Assembly (NCBI GenBank): GCA_009760855.2
Contig: WPIO01000195.1
Coordinates: 312,001-372,000, forward strand
DNA: 60,000 nucleotides
Source: Cristatella mucedo
Taxonomy: Eukaryota; Bryozoa; Phylactolaemata; Cristatellidae
Direction: 5' to 3'
Below the pieces are notes generated by a model. The model made no database searches. It was not told the origin of the DNA and saw only the letters and a list, made by a program, of their open reading frames with translations. This document shows positions 1 through 41,774 of the stretch, in pieces; within the stretch, counting starts at the first letter, position 1, and each line of letters starts with the position of its first letter. Made by a program: the position numbers and the translations under genes.

Positions 1-89
1 CATTTATCACGAGTCCTCTTTGGCGACCACTGTTTGTTGTCGTTATCTGTGTGTTGGTATTGTCGTTATTTACGCCTTGTGCCAATAGG

Positions 90-290
90 AAAGGTTAAGG
101 CTCGCAATCTGCCGCATATGTCCTGTCGAATCCGCACGAAATCTAGTTGTCATGTTCCAAAGAGACCTTTCATTAGACGACCACATCAGCTCATCAGTCA
201 GGTCTACCTACTTTCAGCTACATAACATTGCTAAAATTCGTGCTTGTTTAGACAAGGATACCACATCTAAATTGGTCCAAACAGCAAACT
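90..290 (+). repeat. LINE-A (CR1/L2-like) fragment, RT region
   Basis: One frame reads FQRDLSLDDHISSSV and YFQLHNIAKIRACLDKDT. The same block occurs in the long antisense copy at 57855-58985. It is truncated and non-functional. Confidence 0.85.
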
Positions 291-610
291 TACATTTTGC
301 TATGATATCTTCTAAAACCTATGTACAAATACAGGTAACCACGCGGTACGTGGTGTGTGGTATGTGTGTGCACATGCGCGCGTGGGTGTGTTAAAGAACT
401 GGCTGTACACAGGCGCTTCGGTGTGCACTGTGTTCGGTGTGCATTGTGCACTGTGGTAACGTCGGAACTAGCTACACCCACCACTGCCAAGCTGCATCTA
501 TAGCGACATACTGAGCTTTGTGACGTGTGCTTAGGTATTTGCAATAGGAACTGATTCCTTGGCATTCAGGACATAATAAATCCACGGGGAAGCGATTGAT
601 ACGTATCACA

Positions 611-750
611 GCCGAGCTGGTTTGGTCTAGCGGTTAAGGTGCTCGCCCTGACCAAGGTCTGACTGAGGTCGTGGGCTCGAGCCCCGAGGCATATGTGAAG
701 CACCTGAATAGAGATTAAGTTCTCTTGGGGTGCTATACAAATGAATTATA
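611..750 (+). repeat. SINE-A copy (tRNA-derived)
   Basis: The head has an A-box-like TGGTCTAGCGGTTAAGG and a B-box-like GGGCTCGAGCCCC. The 3' part is GTGAAGCACCTGAATAGAG, then TTAAGTTCTCTTGGGG and GCTATACAAATGAATTATA. This is a near-complete copy. Confidence 0.9.
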
Positions 751-1270
751 TATATTTTATTAATTTTTTTTAACCGCGCCACTAACCTTATAGTCGGATA
801 GAGGAGTCGGCAGGGGGATGCTGACAGCAAGTTAAAAGGCTCCTATGGAAGAGCCTGGTCTTCTTTCCTTAACAACGCTGACTCTTAGTCTATTGACACT
901 GAAATATCCGTGGTCTTTGTTTCTTAATATCAGGTACTCATCAGTTTGATAGATGTGCATTTTTTTAGAAATATAAACTTTCATAGTGAGGCCTCAGAGG
1001 AACCGAGCGAATGCACTCGGGGGCACGGGGTGGGCATGTCTGCAGAATAGTTAGGCTCCGTGCAGCACTCCTAAACAGCGATATATCACAGCACGATTTC
1101 CCATAAACGTTTGTATAATGGATTGGTACACCAAGGCATTGTTGGATTGTTGTGAGGCTTATTTTCTAGAATCTCAGCAGCCACCGTGCTGCTCCTGCTT
1201 CGCATCTCTTGTGTGCCATATGCCAATCCTGCCTACGCTCTCTCTCTCTCTCTCTTGTTGTGCCGGGCAG

Positions 1271-31016
<29,746 letters not shown>

Positions 31017-32694
31017 ATTTCAGCAGACACTCGCATAGGAGACAACTTGTTATGAACTGCAGGAGAAGTCGCTTTGACTGCCAGTAAATTCAGAACAGCG
31101 TCTGCCCGTACCTGCAGCATCTTAAGCTTTGCTACGGTGTCTGCTTTATAAGCAGGCAGCCTGTGCGCATCAGCATGCAATTTTCTCGGACCGATGTCTA
31201 GGCGTTTGTGCCTCACGGCCTGCTTTGTAAGCAGGCCCCAATCTACGGCAGCAATTGGCGGGGTGTGCCCCTGACCAGCCGTCGCTCGGAGCAGATCGTG
31301 CGCGTACTGCTCAGCGCTCGTGCGCGAGCAAAGTATGTAAGTATGTAATGTAAGTAATGTAATGTAATGTAAGTAGCACCTTCGTGCCAGATTTTGCCAG
31401 ATGTTGTGCCGAAGATGTCGCCCATCGCCGCTTCACGGCAGCTGACGTCGGTGGGCGGGCTGTGGTGGCGGAAGCCTGCCTGGCTGCCGATCGGCGCACG
31501 AGCTGATGGAGCTCTTAGTGCCAGCTCGCGCCACGAAGGCTGTGCCGAAGCATTGTGGCGCGTCCGTCGCCTAGCAGTGGCCACAGGTGACCGGCCTCCA
31601 CTGGCGACGTGCCGAGAATGCATCGGCAAGCAGGACTTGGTGGGTAGCCTCGCATCTCGACCGAAATGTCAGTCAACAGTCGTCGGTGGTGTCGAGTCTG
31701 CAAGCTGCTTGCCGGCGACTCGGCTGCTGCCAACTATTTTTTATTTATCATACAACATGACTCGAGAGCGTTGACTACGCCATAGTTGGCCTGCACGGAG
31801 TCTTTCGTGTTTGCTTTCTCGCCCGCCGATGAGCGGCCGCCCGTTGAGGTGCATGCTGGCACCCCAGCGGCTGGTCAGGGTTGAGTGAGAGGGCCGCCCT
31901 TGGCCAGCCCCTCGGGCTTCGTGCCCAGCGTACTGATCGGGTGCAGTCCCAGTCTTGCTAAGTTCGAGATCTCCACAGATCGCTTTGGTCGTGGGTGCTT
32001 GTCCAACCCCTGTCGGGCGAGCTTGGTCATTCTCGCAAGTGCTAGTGTCATCAGTTTCCGAGCTGCATGCGGTGGGCTTGCATACGGCCGTGCAGCAGCA
32101 GCAGCACGGGCTGTGCGGCTGTCGGTGGCCTAGCTGTTCTCTGCACGGGCTGTGCTGTCATGTGGTGTGCAGCAGCGAGTTTCACGTAGAAAGAAAGCGT
32201 GGCTTCCAGATTCTGGATCAGATCCATTCGACTCCGTGGGAGAAGGGAGAAGAGATCCGCTCCGCAGGCAGGCGGGCGGCACGACCGGCAGGCAGAGAAG
32301 CAGAGACTTCTCTGAGATAAAAGTGTCCTTTGTTTGCTACGAAAAGATGTGACAGCTGCTGAACAGGTCAGGGTCAACCTCACCAATGGGAACGCAATTA
32401 CGTTAGATAGCCGGAAGTTTCAGAAAGTACACTCCCCTTTTCAATTTTGACATGGACTCAAGTCAGTCGGACTGCCAGCACTTCTGAACGTTCTATGTGG
32501 TATCCCCACAGGATGGAGACAAGAACCAGAGGTGCTGTTGCCAGAAATAGCAAAGCAAATAGAAAGGGGTGCAGCTTGACATTGCCAGTTCCAATTCGTG
32601 GGGGCCATGTGGCTGGCATAACTTTCTTATACAGCATGTCGACCGGCTTAAGAAGTGGCTGTGTGGGCCCTTGGCTTTTCTATCGTTGCCTAAG

Positions 32695-33215
32695 TTAACA
32701 ATAATAATAATAATAATAAACGTACCTCAAAGTGACAGAAGCTTGAAGTCGATGCGTTGTTTGACTGGGAGCCAGTGCCGATTTGAAAGAAGTGATGTGA
32801 TGTGGCAACTGCGAAGCAATGGCGACAGACAAGCCTAGCTGCAGAGCGTTGCACCAGCTGTAAGCGCCTGAGTGCACAGGCCGGTAGACGAGCAAGCAGT
32901 GAGTTACAGAAGTCGAGACGGGATGTCACGAGTGTATTGATCAGTTTATATGTAGTATCTCTGTCTAAGCAAGCCCTAATTTTAGCGATGTTATGTAGCT
33001 GAAAGTAAGCTGATTTAACTGCAGGGGAGATGTGGCCGTTTAATGAAACTTTGGAACGGCATCTAGATTTCGTGCAAATTTAGCAGGCGATAGCCTGCTA
33101 AATTTGCAAAAGGCAGAGCCGATTTTGAGCGTTAGGTTTTCCAATTTCTGAATCACACTTGGTTTGCCCATAACTAGTATCATCATTCAATTTAAGAAAG
33201 TTTGCTGCCAACCAT
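32695..33215 (-). repeat. LINE-A 3' part, antisense
   Basis: The minus strand reads TSRLDFCNSLLARLPACALR, then RLQLVQRSAARLV, the CR1/L2 C-terminal signature. The sense-side end has an ATA/ATT repeat (ATAATAATAATAATAATAAA). Confidence 0.85.
33074..33107. repeat. Perfect hairpin, 15-bp arms, 4-nt loop
   Basis: Arms GCAAATTTAGCAGGC and GCCTGCTAAATTTGC with loop GATA. It interrupts the antisense LINE-A remnant. Confidence 0.97.
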
Positions 33216-34104
33216 GATGATGGTGCTTCCTTGATTATGCCTGACTTGTTGATATTTTCGAAGATGCTAAGGTACTTTTACGGCTTGTTTCGTGCCTGGA
33301 GCCACCACATTGCTTCCATCGCCATCAAAAAGCCCTATGATATTATGTGAATCCCGTGCAAAACAGATGGCTGCTAACGACAACTATTTTTTCGCTGCTG
33401 AGGTAGCCAGTGAAAAGCAGTAGCCGAATGCAATCGCGAACAGGTGCCACTGATTTTGAGGCACCGGATATGCACGGTATATATTAGCTAGCCAGCTTTA
33501 GGTTTTTGCGTAACTAATTCACCAGCACAAAACCACTGGTGTTGCTCAGCACACCAACAATGCCCAGCGGAATTTGACACTTGGCAGTTTGGGCTGGCCA
33601 TCAGTTCGGCTCAGGTGCCCTCGTCATGCTGACCTGTAGAGTGTTGTAGGTATTGTATCATGTTATTGTATTGCTTGCTGTATGACGAGTGCGACCCAAT
33701 CTGTGTTTAACAATTCGCATAACCTTTGTGCTAGGAGGCATGGTAGGTCTCGAGCAAGCCTCCGATGACTGACTGACGATGACGGACTGGCACGACCTAA
33801 TGTTCTATACTTGCTGTTGCCTACCAAGCATGCTGGAAGTAGTAAACAGGGCGTATTCACCTCAGTGTTATCAGCCCTGTTATCCGAGCTTAGGATGGAG
33901 ATATTGAGTAGGGCGTGGGCCTGGTTGCCATTTCAGCGACAATGCTACCGAACCGGCTATGGGTACTTGCTGTGACTAAGCTGTATTCATCTTATTCGAA
34001 TGTCATACCTTTGGAAAGATCATTTGCAGCAGATCAGGCCGACCTCCATAGCTTTCAGGGAAACAGCACTCTTGTTGGTATACTGCCTAGACACTTCAGG
34101 AGAC

Positions 34105-34220
34105 TCCCTCTGACGCAAAGGAAAAGATTTATGGATTACAAGAGCCACATCAGTGGCTGGGGAGTGAAGCTGACATACAGGGAAAGATTTATGGACTGCA
34201 AGGGCCTCGGTGGTGGCTAC
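34105..34220 (+). repeat. Diverged two-copy tandem repeat
   Basis: GGAAAAGATTTATGGATTAC and GGGAAAGATTTATGGACTGC, each followed by AAGRGCC and a GTGGCT word, about 57 bp apart. Confidence 0.7.
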
Positions 34221-34240
34221 GGGTGTAGTGCTTAATGGAC

Positions 34241-34273
34241 CAAACGCTGCTGCACACAGTGCAGCAGCGTTTG
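34241..34273. repeat. Perfect hairpin, 15-bp arms, 3-nt loop
   Basis: Arms CAAACGCTGCTGCAC and GTGCAGCAGCGTTTG with loop ACA. Confidence 0.97.
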
Positions 34274-34464
34274 ATAAGAGGGACTCAAAGCCGTCGGGTG
34301 TCAGCTGAAACTGACCTTGCACCAGCCCCTCCTCCACTGCTCAAATCCAACGTGCCCAGCTGATGCTGAAACCAGACATGGCTTCGAGTCGATCAACGGA
34401 TAAAGAGCAAAATTCTTACTTTGACCGAAAAAGCCTGCTACAGTTCGGCTTTTTCATAGTAGCT

Positions 34465-35040
34465 GAACTGCTGCACCAGTTTCAGCATCCACAGGTCTCA
34501 GTGGACAATGAATTAGCGTTCTCTTCCATCACTTAAATACTGTTCGCGACCGATGCTTTTGGTCTGCATATCTGAGAATGTGGACCTCACTTCTATCATT
34601 CTTACATTATGGCATCTATTCTCTTGCTGCCGACTGGGTCACGTCCTTTCCAGCCATCCAGAGCTGCGACTTAAGGTACTTGCTCTTCAAGATCGCGGTC
34701 GTGGGTTCGAATCCTGCAGTGGGTAATCTCTTATTGCCAACTGCAAGCGGTGCTGACAGCCGTCACGGCTCTTTTGCCGCTATACAAAATGAGGCTGTTG
34801 GATCAGCTAATATTTTTCCTCAATACTGTGCCTCCGATTACTCGGCTTATATTACTTTATTATTATTATTATTACTCCGATTATTCTCACTTTTTGCTGC
34901 ATGGGTGTTATCTGTCGACATACCATATGCATGCCGACACCCACTTAGGCTTCGAGTATGCATTTCTTTTAAACTCCATAACATCCACTTAGTCCTTATA
35001 GGTTTGTGTAGTTACAGACGGAGATACATTACATTACTGG
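34465..35040 (+). repeat. LINE-B 3' part interrupted by a SINE-B
   Basis: The left part runs from CTGCACCAGTTTCAGC to the TTCCAGCCATCCAGAGCTGC block. After the SINE-B (34677-34812) it resumes at ATGCATGCCGACACCC and ends GTTACAGACGGAGATACATT then ACAT. Confidence 0.8.
34677..34812 (+). repeat. SINE-B copy inserted in LINE-B
   Basis: GCGGTCGTGGGTTCGAATCC is the B-box region. The body is TCTTATTGCCAACTGCAAGC and the end CACGGCTCTTTTGCCGCTAT, then GAGGCTGTTGGATCAGCTAA. Confidence 0.85.
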
Positions 35041-35269
35041 ACTGACCTCTTTAAGACCTGGTTGGGCCATCATGAAATGTCTACTTATTGCCAGCAATTG
35101 CAATGCCTCCTCCAGTTGGTCAAATTCTCTATCTATATAGCGGTATTGTGGCACTAGTGCCACCGAGGTTTCATTACACCAACGAAAGCCCCGACTCGAA
35201 TAGTAAACGAACCAAGGGGTCCGGAATAATAAGCCAGCTGAATGATGGAAGTACTTGTTAAGTAAAAGT

Positions 35270-35380
35270 TAGCTGATCTAACAGGCTCATTTATACAGCG
35301 GCAGAAGTGCCTTGCTGGCTATCACCTCACTTGCAGCAGGTAATAAGGGATTGTTTACAACAGGACACGAAAAAACTAGG
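35270..35380 (-). repeat. SINE-B 3' part, antisense
   Basis: TTAGCTGATCTAACAGGCTC, TATACAGCGGCAGAAGTGCC and TTGCAGCAGGTAATAAGGGA are the reverse complement of the family end. Confidence 0.75.
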
Positions 35381-36214
35381 CCACACAACGGTAGCAAGGT
35401 CCCCCATACTCCTCTTAGTGAGGCTCCTGATGTGACCTCAGGGCCTGCACCCATTTTTGAATACCTAATTGGTAGAAGAAACCCTGGTTCAATCGGTTGC
35501 TCACAGCAAAAACCAAGTACATGCTACGTGGTAATCCAAATGTGCAATGCTTCATTACTACAGTATTCCAGTTGTTTTATTGGCAAGTTCTCTTTCTTTG
35601 TCTCTTTACCTAGACCTACTCTGATAGAATTGAGCCTGAGCTAAGCAAATGGCAGAGGCTCAAAGAAATATCGGTAGTTGGCTTCTGACATGCTACATGT
35701 GACGCGTTGGCGTGTTGCCTCCACCTTCTCTTTCAGAGCAAGACAGTCGTTCTTATCGAGCTGTCGGAGATCAGTCGGAAATCGTCGCCCCCCCCCCATC
35801 TCTAGGAGGCCCTTTGCCGACTCTCTGTAGGCTCCCCCACCCGCCTCTGGGGAACAAGCAAGCCAGGTCTGCTGGTTGAATTAGAAGGACTCACACAAAA
35901 CTTACCACCGTGGACAGCGAGCAGTAACTGTATACAGTTGTATAGGTGCTGCAGCCAGTTAATTGTTTGGCTTTATGAATGTTTCCTTTCCAGTTACTAG
36001 GTTTCGGACTTTCACGCTCGCCCGCCGCCGGAGGCGCCGGGGTTCGGCGTTCGAGTTTGGTTGTAAACAATGAACCCCCACTTCCTACTCCTCCGTCAGC
36101 GTTCATTATGAATTTGCTGTTATGGAGCTATAGAGCCAACCCGCTATTGCTGTAAAGAAGAGGTTAATTGTTAGTTCACTATTCCTAGTAGATGACGCAT
36201 ACCGATCCACCCAG

Positions 36215-36600
36215 TAGCCGACCGATCCAAAATATATCCCAATCAGGCTTGGCATCGTACCTCCCGCTCTTCTGACTCAAGCGTTTAGCTGTTACTCTTG
36301 CCAACCCCAAATCATTTGGAGTTCGTTCCTTTAATTCGCATGCTCCCAAACCCAAGAACTCAGTCCCGGCTGACATTTCGCCATTACCCGACTTGACGAC
36401 ATTTACAAAAGAAGCCAACAGCCCAGAATTTCCTCCCAATATTTGCTGGGTCCGCTTGAGTTACCCTTTTTGTGCTTTTTCGTGCCGACACTGTGCGGTG
36501 CATGCGATTACTAAGCAATTGACATGCTTCTTTTACAGCATATGCATTGTGCCCAGAAAGAAAGAGATTTAGTTCTCTTACGGCGCCATAGAAAATGCCC
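36215..36600 (+). repeat. LINE-A 3' part
   Basis: It carries the GGCATCGTACCTCCCGCTCT and CATGCTCCCAAACCCAAGAA blocks. The tail is AGAAAGAAAGAGATTTAGTT then CTCTTACGGCGCCATAG. Confidence 0.8.
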
Positions 36601-37063
36601 TCATTTTCTTGTAGTCTTCTTGGCTCGCAATGGTAGCTTGGCAGCAAAGGATTGGCAGCAAAGGCAGCAGACGAGAGCTCGCGCTTCGTCGCTCGTCGTG
36701 AAACGCGATCTCAGCAATCGAAGGGGCTAACGAAGACGAAGAGAGATTCGAGCCCCGACCGATTTTTCCACAGGCATGTCCGAGGCCAAGATACTTTGCT
36801 TTAGATTCGGCGCTGCCTTTCCAATGCACAGCTCCAGGCTGGCAATCAATGTCCCGAGAATCCTGTTGCATTGCACGCATTCTTGTTTTTTCGTGCACTT
36901 TGCTGTTTGTGTTCCACTTCCTCTCCGACATAAGTACTTTCTCAGCCCGGCTAGGACCTCACTGTGAGACATTATTTGAAAGATGATGCGTACTGCCGAA
37001 TTTTTTTTTTTTTTAATCTCTTAGGTATGCCTTGCCACTGTCGGCTGTGACGGCTCACTCGTT

Positions 37064-37105
37064 TGCTGCATTCGCCCCTCCAGGCCTAGAGGGCCGAATG
37101 CAGCA
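37064..37105. repeat. Near-perfect palindrome, 21-bp arms with two mismatches
   Basis: Outer arms TGCTGCATTCG and CGAATGCAGCA are perfect. The inner part pairs around AGGCCT with mismatches at 37075/37094 and 37081/37088. Confidence 0.92.
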
Positions 37106-37669
37106 TGTGCCTGTAGCCATAACACTCATCGCTTATACCCGACGATGTCCCTGATATACCTGGCCTAGTAGTGTCAGCACTGAGTGCCGCTTTAGCGTCA
37201 GCGTCCGTCCAGGCCATTCTTCCCCCATACCCCTCGCCTCGCCTAGGAAACATTAGGACCATCCAAGTACCCGCTGCACCGGGCTTTAGCTAGCGGTCCA
37301 TTGACAGCTCTCCCCAACAACGAAACATTGTTCTACCTCTCTGCCCCCTTTCAGAGTTAACGAGCAGCTCTTGCTCGACACAATAGCCATCTGAAACCAC
37401 GAGATCATACCATAACTAGCGCGCACGTATAGCAGAGCTGAGACGACATTGCCTAGGATAGCTACCTCAGGAGTTTGCCAGGCAACACCTACCGTGCCAG
37501 CGGCATTCGCGACTTCCTACGTGTTCAGAAATCGTATGTCTAGCGTATCCAAAATGAACCCAGTTTGAGAGACCTTGCGGTGAAGGAGAGGACCGGCCCA
37601 TAAGCTTTACTACCGAGCCAAGCCTCGTTAGAATTGTCCCTTTGTTTACAAATGGTTCTAATGTGCATG

Positions 37670-37805
37670 CAGTCTTGGCCCAGTGGTTGAGGTACTCGCC
37701 TTCCCAGGTCTGGTCGAGGTAATCGGCTCGAGCCCCGTGGCGTATGTGAAGCACCCGAATAGAGATTAATTTCTCTTATGGCGCTATACAAATGAATCAT
37801 ATTTT
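37670..37805 (+). repeat. SINE-A copy
   Basis: CTTGGCCCAGTGGTTGAGGT, CGGCTCGAGCCCCGTGGC, and the tail GTGAAGCACCCGAATAGAGA then GCGCTATACAAATGAATC. Confidence 0.88.
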
Positions 37806-38049
37806 ATATTTTCATTTGTAATGGCTTTTTAAATCAAGCTGAGGCGTGCGTACTATGCATACCTATACTATGGATGACCTGCGATGCCAGCTGTGTGAAA
37901 TAATCTATTGACCCACTTCCAGCAACAGATATGGTTAAACACTTTGAGGTTATGCTGAAAGAGATCTTTCCACCAGCGTTAAGAAGTTATAAGCAAGCCC
38001 CGGAAGTGACGGAGTGCCTCGGCGTTCTTCTCCTTGGATATGTACTCCT

Positions 38050-38240
38050 GGTTCGCTAAAGCTTAGCTGGTTTAACAGCCCCATTTATATAGCGACAGAA
38101 GAGCCTAGACGACTATCCCAGCCATTTGCAGCCAGCGATAAAGAGTCACTTCCCGAAGGAAGCCAAGCCTCAAACCGAAGCTCAAACCCGCGATTTGGGT
38201 CGTAAAGAGTGAGCACCTATCTCCTGGGCTACGACCGAGG
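38050..38240 (-). repeat. SINE-B copy, antisense
   Basis: Starts CTTAGCTGGTTTAACAGCCC, then ATAGCGACAGAAGAGCC, and ends in a head-like region (AAACCCGCGATTTGGGTCGT, GAGTGAGCACC). It is the fullest antisense copy. Confidence 0.75.
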
Positions 38241-38759
38241 GGCCTCCTACGCCAGGGAAGGGATTGCCCGGGGGGGGAGAGGGCTTAGGCGCCAACTCGT
38301 CTGTTACAAGGCCTCTGAATCGAAGCCAATTTAGACATTTGATCAGATGATCCCAAACTAATGGCTGCTGCTTGCTTATTCACCACAGACCGGAGCCAGC
38401 GCTTTCTATTGCCAGGCCGATGCCCGGATGGAATTCGGATGCGGATTCATGATTGTCTTCGCCGCCCTCGGAAATCCTAAAAGCTCAGACACCCGCTATG
38501 TTGCGACAGCATTAGGGATGCGACTCGGACAGGGGCAAAGGCTCGGGATGCAAAGAGCGAAGCTTAAGGTCTTCCGTGGTAAGACATCTTGATCCGTTAG
38601 AGCGATCAGGCTATCTGATTTCGCATTACTTAGAAAGATGCTCAACCTAGTTTTGGCGAACGTGAATATTGTCTCTGTCTGCACTGTCTGCTGCACGACA
38701 GTAAAACACTTTTCTAGGCCCTATGAGAACCAAAGCACTTGCTAGACACTTTGTACATG

Positions 38760-39240
38760 CTGAAAGGGAAGGATTTCAATTGGTTAGTGATAGATAGGAC
38801 AGGCAGTTGTAGCACCCATAAGCAGGCCAGGGACATTTCGCACGGACCGAGCAAATGTTGTGAGGAACAGGTGGCGTTTTAAGCATTTTTATTAAAGCTG
38901 TCAATTCAGGAAATTTTGTGAGTCTGCTAGTGAGTTCCAAGGCATTGGAAGCAGACGAACTGAACACGTGGTCTCCAAAGAATTCTATGCTAGTTAGAGG
39001 CACAGCTAAATGATCGGTGTCAGAAGAGCAGGCAGTGCGATGCGGAGCCTGATTAGCAAGTGCTTCGGATAGCTATTCTGGCGCAAGAGAGTGATGGCAC
39101 CTAAAAGTGAGCGACCACACTTTGAAGTCCACAGGCTGCTTTTTTGGAAGTTGGAGCAGGTCGGCGAGAAGTGGTGTAACATTGCAGTACCAACGTCCAT
39201 GACAGAAGAGCCTAGCTGCATATTCGTGCACCAACTGTAA
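38760..39240 (-). repeat. LINE-A 3' part, antisense
   Basis: The minus strand reads IEFFGDHVFSSSASNALELT and then TKFPELTALIKMLKT, matching NLKSFGDRAFS to TAFKKNLKT of other copies. Confidence 0.8.
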
Positions 39241-40956
39241 GCTTTAATGAGTGAGCTACATAGTGTTTAGAAGCACGAACTTATAACAGTTTGCACCACT
39301 TATTTCAAATTGCTGAGATACGTGCGTCAGGTCAATATCGAGAATAGAAACACATCGATCGAGAGATGAGCAGTGAATGAGCAAATGGCTTACCTAAGAT
39401 TAATTCTGGACGGGTCAAGCTTCGATACCTCAGTCTTCGGGTCGGCCAAGCATAGGAAGGGTCTCTCGTGATAATACAGTAGAACGGCTTTTGACCTCGT
39501 GCAGCGAGACTGACAGAACCTCAAATTTTCATCAAATACCACGTGGGTTATAAAAACGAGAGTTCATCGGAAACAGCACTACATCTGGCTTGCCTGGTGT
39601 AGAAAGGGACGCAATTGCTCTGGAATTCCGACCTGTGGACTATAGGGCGATGAACCGACTGTTTGACTTGCTTACCGGCTGTTGAAATCAAGTTTGCTCA
39701 GCCATTTGAGAGCTTTCACTTAGTTGGCTCACCCAACTCCGGAACGTCGTTACCTCTCCTGTCGCATAGCTTGTGACAAAGACGAGGGTTGGATTCTCTA
39801 GCAGCTCATCGCCGAAGCCGGCAGTGCCGAATTCAAATGATAATATCAATAGCATTTTAAGCACTTTTAAAGCATCCTACAAGAAATAAATTTCTTTCTA
39901 GGCATTTCAAAAAGGCTGACAATAAGCTCATAATAATAATATTAACAACATTAACAACATTAACATTAACAAGAGATACTAACATTCCCGACTACGACTT
40001 TCGGGCATGAAGAAGGAATCACGTGGACGAAGTAGTGGCAGCAGCAGATGTACTGGATTTCTGTCAGCTTAGCCCGAGATCGGCAATCTGTCTTTTCCAA
40101 TAGACTCGTATGCTTTTATCAAGGAATGCAGTACTGCTTCTTCCCCTTGAAGTACGAATGGCGCCCGTCTCTCGGTTTTATTCTATAGAGTACTGTTGCT
40201 AGTTTCCAAGGTAACATTGCAGGCGCAGACGGAAGCGGGTTGGTAATGCTAGTTAGCATACGTTTGTCCACCTAAGCTGAGAATAAAGTTATTTGGGACT
40301 TTACGAATAGTCGGCTCAGTGTAATCAACCTCAGCTTTTGTATTTTCTTTGTGTTTTTTTTTATAAATTGTCCGAAGAAAGCCGTGTCAGCAGGTAACCC
40401 AACTGCCCTTACAAATCAGAAGTCGACAGAAGCCCGTTTCCTGAGATGGTGCTTCTCTATCGCGACATAATAGAAAGCGCATTACAAGAGACTGCCCTCC
40501 TAGAATGCTGGGTACGGTGAACCGATGCCAAACGTCGTTACTTCAGTGCGTGGTTTCGTGTCACGTGACTATAACCCGATAGTTTCCGCTGGTAGTCGAG
40601 CTGACGCCTGTGGTCTCCGATATTGAGTTTCGCTTCATTTATGCTACTTTATATCTTATAGCAGCTCCTTTTGAAGCTTAACTAGTTTAGAGAAAGCCAA
40701 TTACTTCCGCCACCGGTTGCCTGAGGCTAGTACCCGGCTGTTATGGGTGAGGGGGCATTATTGCAGGCAACACAATTCTGATGGTGAAGTGTTGTCTATC
40801 AACTTGCTAGCGATGAGAGTTCTAACGGAGGGGAACATTCTTTTAAAATTGGTACTCTCCATGGACGCGACGAGGGGCTGTCTATCGCTAGCGAGCCGTG
40901 ACTCTTGCGGTCCATCCGTCTGGTCTCTTTATATCACCGAGGTGATCGGGCTAAGA

Positions 40957-41093
40957 GAGAGAGGAGAGAGAGACACACACACACACACAGAGACAGAGGC
41001 AGAGGGAGAGAGTAAGAGAGAGGTACAGAGAGAGAAAGAGAGAGGGGGAGAAAGGGAGAGAGAAAGAGGGGAGAGAGAGACAGACAGACAGAG

Positions 41094-41186
<93 letters not shown>

Positions 41187-41348
41187 GGCAGAGAGAGAGA
41201 GAGAGAGTAAGAGAGACGTACAGAGAAAGAGGGGAGAGAGACAGCGAGAGAGAGAGGGAGCGGGAGAAAGGGAAAGAGAAAGAGGGGAGAGAGACAGCGA
41301 GAGAGAGAAAGAGAGAGAGAGGGAGCGAAAGAAAGAGGGGAGAGAGAG

Positions 41349-41388
<40 letters not shown>

Positions 41389-41421
41389 CGGGAGAAAGGG
41401 AGAGAGAAAGAGGGGAGAGAG

Positions 41422-41467
<46 letters not shown>
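40957..41467. repeat. (GA)n-rich tract, 0.5 kb
   Basis: Long GA/GAGAGG repeat with CACACA and GACAGC interruptions; a 60-100 bp higher-order unit around AGAGGGGAGAGAGACAGCGA recurs. It gives long spurious open frames on both strands. Confidence 0.97.
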
Positions 41468-41471
<4 letters not shown>

Positions 41472-41479
41472 GACTTTGC

Positions 41480-41566
41480 AGCAATTGTCAAGTGCTTAGA
41501 AAGAGATTGAGTTCTCTGAGGACGTTTTATCAAATGTAATATTACTATTCTTATTTTTGTTATTCC
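41480..41566 (+). repeat. LINE-A 3' tail
   Basis: AAGTGCTTAGAAAGAGATTG, then AGTTCTCTGAGGACGTTTTA and TCAAATGTAATATTACTATT. It directly follows the GA tract. Confidence 0.9.
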
Positions 41567-41582
41567 TTGGCTTTTGCCGTAG

Positions 41583-41774
41583 CTGTACATCGGCTCAACA
41601 TTGAACGGACCCGATGAGCCCTGTCGCAAATTTTGCCCGCCCGGATGTGCCTGCCGGCCGAGTAGCTACGTGCGGCAGCGCTACTCCTCGGACTGTCGTC
41701 GTAGTTGGGAGCTGGGCGAAGGCACGGAGGACAGTGAAGGGGAGGGAGGTGGTCGGAGCAGGCTGACGATGTAG
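41583..41774 (+). CDS. Possible Cys-rich terminal exon of an unidentified gene
   Basis: A strong acceptor (long T/C tract, then GCCGTAG) is followed by 63 open codons and TAG at 41772-41774. The frame starts LYIGSTLNGPDEPCRKFCPP and continues GCACRPSSYV, with SSDCRRSWEL further on. The spacing C-x3-C-x-C is reminiscent of leucine-rich-repeat N-caps, but I see no repeats. The other two forward frames close quickly. High GC makes open frames easy by chance, so this is a candidate only. No upstream exon was found. Confidence 0.3.
   Translation: MYIGSTLNGPDEPCRKFCPPGCACRPSSYVRQRYSSDCRRSWELGEGTEDSEGEGGGRSRLTM

Larger units (their letters stand above)
31017..41479 (+). other. Intergenic region downstream of DOCK-A
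   Basis: The first 1.3 kb is fairly GC-rich and may include DOCK-A 3' UTR, but I find no poly(A) signal there. The rest holds LINE-A pieces (32695, 36215, 38760), LINE-B with a SINE-B insert (34465), SINE-B copies (35270, 38050), a SINE-A copy (37670) and hairpins. The stretches 33215-34010, 35380-36200 and 39350-40900 show nothing I recognise. Confidence 0.65.

Noticed and set aside
611-700. A tRNA gene
   Set aside because: The A- and B-box parts are tRNA-like, but the copy continues into the SINE-A tail and many similar copies exist.
31394-31774. A 126-codon frame after DOCK-A exon 24
   Set aside because: GC-rich, all strands partly open, no motif and no clear splice sites; more likely UTR or intergenic.
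40717-41629. Frames of 134-260 codons rich in RE or SL
   Set aside because: Direct product of the GA repeat. No start context, splice signal or balanced composition.
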